64,000 nt of DNA from Akkermansia muciniphila. GTDB taxonomy: Bacteria; Verrucomicrobiota; Verrucomicrobiia; Limisphaerales; SXTU01. This document shows positions 62,781-64,000 of this stretch, piece after piece. Position 1 is the stretch's first letter. Every line of letters begins with the position of its first letter. The DNA lies in NCBI GenBank assembly GCA_945874145.1, contig CAMCFN010000001.1:62001-126000 (forward strand), given 5' to 3'. A program made the position numbers and the translations under genes. The notes below the pieces were generated by a model. That model ran no database searches and was not told where the DNA came from. It was given only the letters and a program-made list of their open reading frames with translations.

Positions 62781-63286
62781 GCAGTTGGTTTCGCCTCGCT
62801 CTCGTGGTGTCGGTGCTCTCCCTCGGCGCGGCGCGCGGTCTTCGTGCCGGCGATTCACAATCGCCGCCTCAGCCGAGGGCGGGATCAACGAACGGCGGTT
62901 GCAAACCGCCGGCACGAGCTTTCCAGAAATGGAACCCGGTTTGGTGGTTTGGCAACGTGGACGATCCGGAGCCGCCGGACTGGTATCGGCCCGGTTCACC
63001 CCACCGGGGCTGGCTGTGGCAACTGCGGAACCCGCTCCACAACTTCACCTTCTATGTCATCGGCATTGCGGACAAGTGCTTCACGCGCACCGGCAAGTTT
63101 CCGAAGGCAGTCTTTGCGCCGGACGGCGGCTGGAACTGGGCGGTCTCGCGCTATAGCTGGCTACGGTTACCCTTCATCTCCTTCAACGGCGAACACTGGC
63201 GGCTTTATCTCGGCTGGCGTGAGCGGGGGAATTTTGGCGGGAAGGTGAACTTCGGAAAACTTCCTGCCGCTGACCCCAAACCCTGA
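62777..63286 (+). CDS. Secreted protein of unknown function with repeat-derived N-terminal segment
   Basis: A 169-aa protein from GTG at 62777, overlapping the EVE stop codon. Residues 1-24 look like a Sec signal peptide. Residues 23-47 are encoded by an inverted repeat. The rest, FQKWNPVWWFGNVDDPEPPDWYRPGSPHRGWLWQLRNPLHNFTFYVIGIADK (in pieces), is aromatic-rich and looks conserved. I do not recognise a named family. Coupling with the EVE gene is probably translational only. Confidence 0.65.
   Translation: MSSWFRLALVVSVLSLGAARGLRAGDSQSPPQPRAGSTNGGCKPPARAFQKWNPVWWFGNVDDPEPPDWYRPGSPHRGWLWQLRNPLHNFTFYVIGIADKCFTRTGKFPKAVFAPDGGWNWAVSRYSWLRLPFISFNGEHWRLYLGWRERGNFGGKVNFGKLPAADPKP
62843..62916. repeat. 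Inverted repeat inside the secreted-protein gene
   Basis: CGTGCCGGCGATTCACAATC (62843-62862, continuing to 62866) and its inverted copy at 62893-62916 match at 20 of 24 positions around a 26-base loop. The repeat lies at the signal-peptide/mature junction, and the reading frame stays open through it. Confidence 0.8.
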
Positions 63287-63302
63287 ACGCCAGACTCCAA
63301 TC

Positions 63303-63324
63303 CGAAGTGAACCTCCTCACTTCG
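63303..63324. terminator. Hairpin between convergent genes
   Basis: CGAAGTGA (63303-63310) and TCACTTCG (63317-63324) form a perfect 8-bp stem with a 6-base loop. It lies in the 42-base gap between two convergent genes, and belongs to the repeat family of 14282-14353. No T-tract. Confidence 0.5.
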
Positions 63325-63328
63325 TCTC

Positions 63329-63775
63329 CTACGACAGTGGGACTTCGTGATACTCCAGCGCCCATTCCTGCATGTAGCGGACACGCGTGGGGCGGATGCG
63401 ATAGACCACGAGCTGCGGGTTGTCCAGCGAGCCAAGGAACTGGCGCATGAGCGGGTTCGCGTCCCAAATCTCCTGAAGCACCGGGCGTTCGGTAACGACT
63501 TCCGCGAGGCCGGTCAGCCGCACCTGGTTGTGGCAGTCGTCCATGTAGCAGAGTTCCACCTTCTTGTTCGCGGCGATTTCGGCAGTCTTGTGGTAGCTGC
63601 GCAAGTTCGCCACGAACACAGCGAACCCGTCCGTGCGCACGGGCGACACGGGCCGCACGCGCGCTTGGTCGCCGTCCAGCGTGGCGAGCACGGGGAAGCG
63701 GTCGGCCTTGAGAACGGCGAGGGCACGGTCGAGCAGTTCGGCAGGCTCGATGGGCTTGGGAACCGGCTTCGACAT
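63329..63775 (-). CDS. Pyridoxamine 5'-phosphate oxidase-fold protein
   Basis: A 148-aa protein from ATG at 63775. The split-barrel FMN-binding pattern is visible: FPVLATLDGDQARVRPVSPVRTDGF, VFVANLRSYHKTAEIAANKKVELCYMDDCHNQVRLTGLAEVV. The protein is like general-stress or small flavin-reductase proteins of this fold. The substrate is not known. Its start lies 6 bases before the stop of the next, upstream gene. Confidence 0.85.
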   Translation of the reverse strand: MSKPVPKPIEPAELLDRALAVLKADRFPVLATLDGDQARVRPVSPVRTDGFAVFVANLRSYHKTAEIAANKKVELCYMDDCHNQVRLTGLAEVVTERPVLQEIWDANPLMRQFLGSLDNPQLVVYRIRPTRVRYMQEWALEYHEVPLS

Positions 63776-63780
63776 GCAGC

Positions 63781-64000
63781 TCAAGCCTTGTAGTGGACCA
63801 GCACCCCGTATTCGGTGACGGGCGTGGAAAGCTCCTTGCCCTCGGCGTCCTTCTGCTTGAGGTGGTGCGTGTATTGGATGCCGGTGAGGCTGACGATGTC
63901 GTCCTCGGCATGTTGGCCGATGAAGTTGGAAACCGCGTCATCAAACGTGTCCTTGCCGTCCTTCACATGCTCGTGGTGGCGGAAGGATTTCACGCGCAGC
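63781..64000 (-). CDS. Small conserved-looking protein, 5' end possibly outside the window
   Basis: The visible frame reads LRVKSFRHHEHVKDGKDTF...HAEDDIVSLTGIQYTHHLKQKD...TPVTEYGVLVHYKA and ends at 63781. A GTG at 63993 is a possible start, giving 70 aa, but in-frame codons continue to the window edge, so it may be partial. The VKxF...GIQY pattern is weakly like small sporulation-linked Cse60-type proteins. Function is unknown. Confidence 0.55.
   Translation of the reverse strand, partial: LRVKSFRHHEHVKDGKDTFDDAVSNFIGQHAEDDIVSLTGIQYTHHLKQKDAEGKELSTPVTEYGVLVHYKA

Overview
The window is high-GC chromosomal DNA with about sixty tightly packed genes, many overlapping by 1-4 bases. It is very probably from a Verrucomicrobiota member of the Limisphaerales/Pedosphaera kind. 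Pointers to this are a long PVC-type protein with a propeller, HEAT repeats and a C-terminal CAVCH heme site, a formylglycine-type sulfatase, a ThuA protein, several secreted hydrolases, twin-arginine-exported proteins, a NfeD/flotillin-like FloA pair, a B12-type ribonucleotide reductase, and many dispersed palindromic repeats between (and sometimes inside) genes. No rRNA, transposase, prophage or CRISPR was seen. Very few genes have a recognisable Shine-Dalgarno sequence.

Layout. 1-554: end of a Gfo/Idh/MocA oxidoreductase. 590-7312: a sigma70-like promoter, then a Tol-Pal cell-envelope cluster (TolQ, zinc-ribbon membrane protein, TolR, TolA/TonB-like, TolB with a twin-arginine leader, Pal) running into tatA and a tatC with a His-rich N-terminal extension. 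7388-12464: minus-strand genes (GNAT-like membrane protein, SDR, then amidohydrolase-hpf-comF-CPBP protease). 12630-19020: plus-strand kinase-like protein, SDR, a paired M16 peptidase (active plus inactive subunit) and a GAF-PAS sensor. 19078-24607: RNase D, acyl-CoA synthetase, ECF-like sigma factor with a fused membrane anti-sigma-like protein, and a small secreted protein. 24826-31296: secreted hydrolases (1228-aa esterase with Calx-beta and Ig-like domains, polysaccharide deacetylase, second esterase, SASA-type esterase), the last three translationally coupled. 31363-34405: dinB, ilvC-ilvN and tRNA-Leu(TAG).

34579-45369: EamA transporter, secreted protein, class III aminotransferase, adenosylcobalamin-type ribonucleotide reductase with its own promoter and terminator, the nfeD-floA cluster with two small membrane proteins, and a Tat-exported protein of unknown function. 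45559-51017: pyruvate dehydrogenase operon aceE-aceF-lpd with a long leader. 51291-55267: secreted concanavalin-like protein and the PVC cytochrome protein. 55411-58322: aroA, cmk, plsC (same strand). 58610-64000: ThuA protein, DUF4199-like membrane protein, sulfatase, thermonuclease-like protein, EVE protein with a coupled secreted protein, a pyridoxamine-oxidase-fold protein and a small partial gene.

The most unusual signal is a set of inverted or tandem repeats, of the kind normally found between genes, that lie in frame inside three coding regions: the PVC cytochrome protein (53737-53831), aroA (57794-57821) and the small secreted protein after the EVE gene (62843-62916). They look like repeat units that were tolerated as added peptide segments. 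Also notable are the His-rich TatC, a kinase-like protein lacking the beta3 lysine, and a possible regulatory region upstream of the ribonucleotide reductase.
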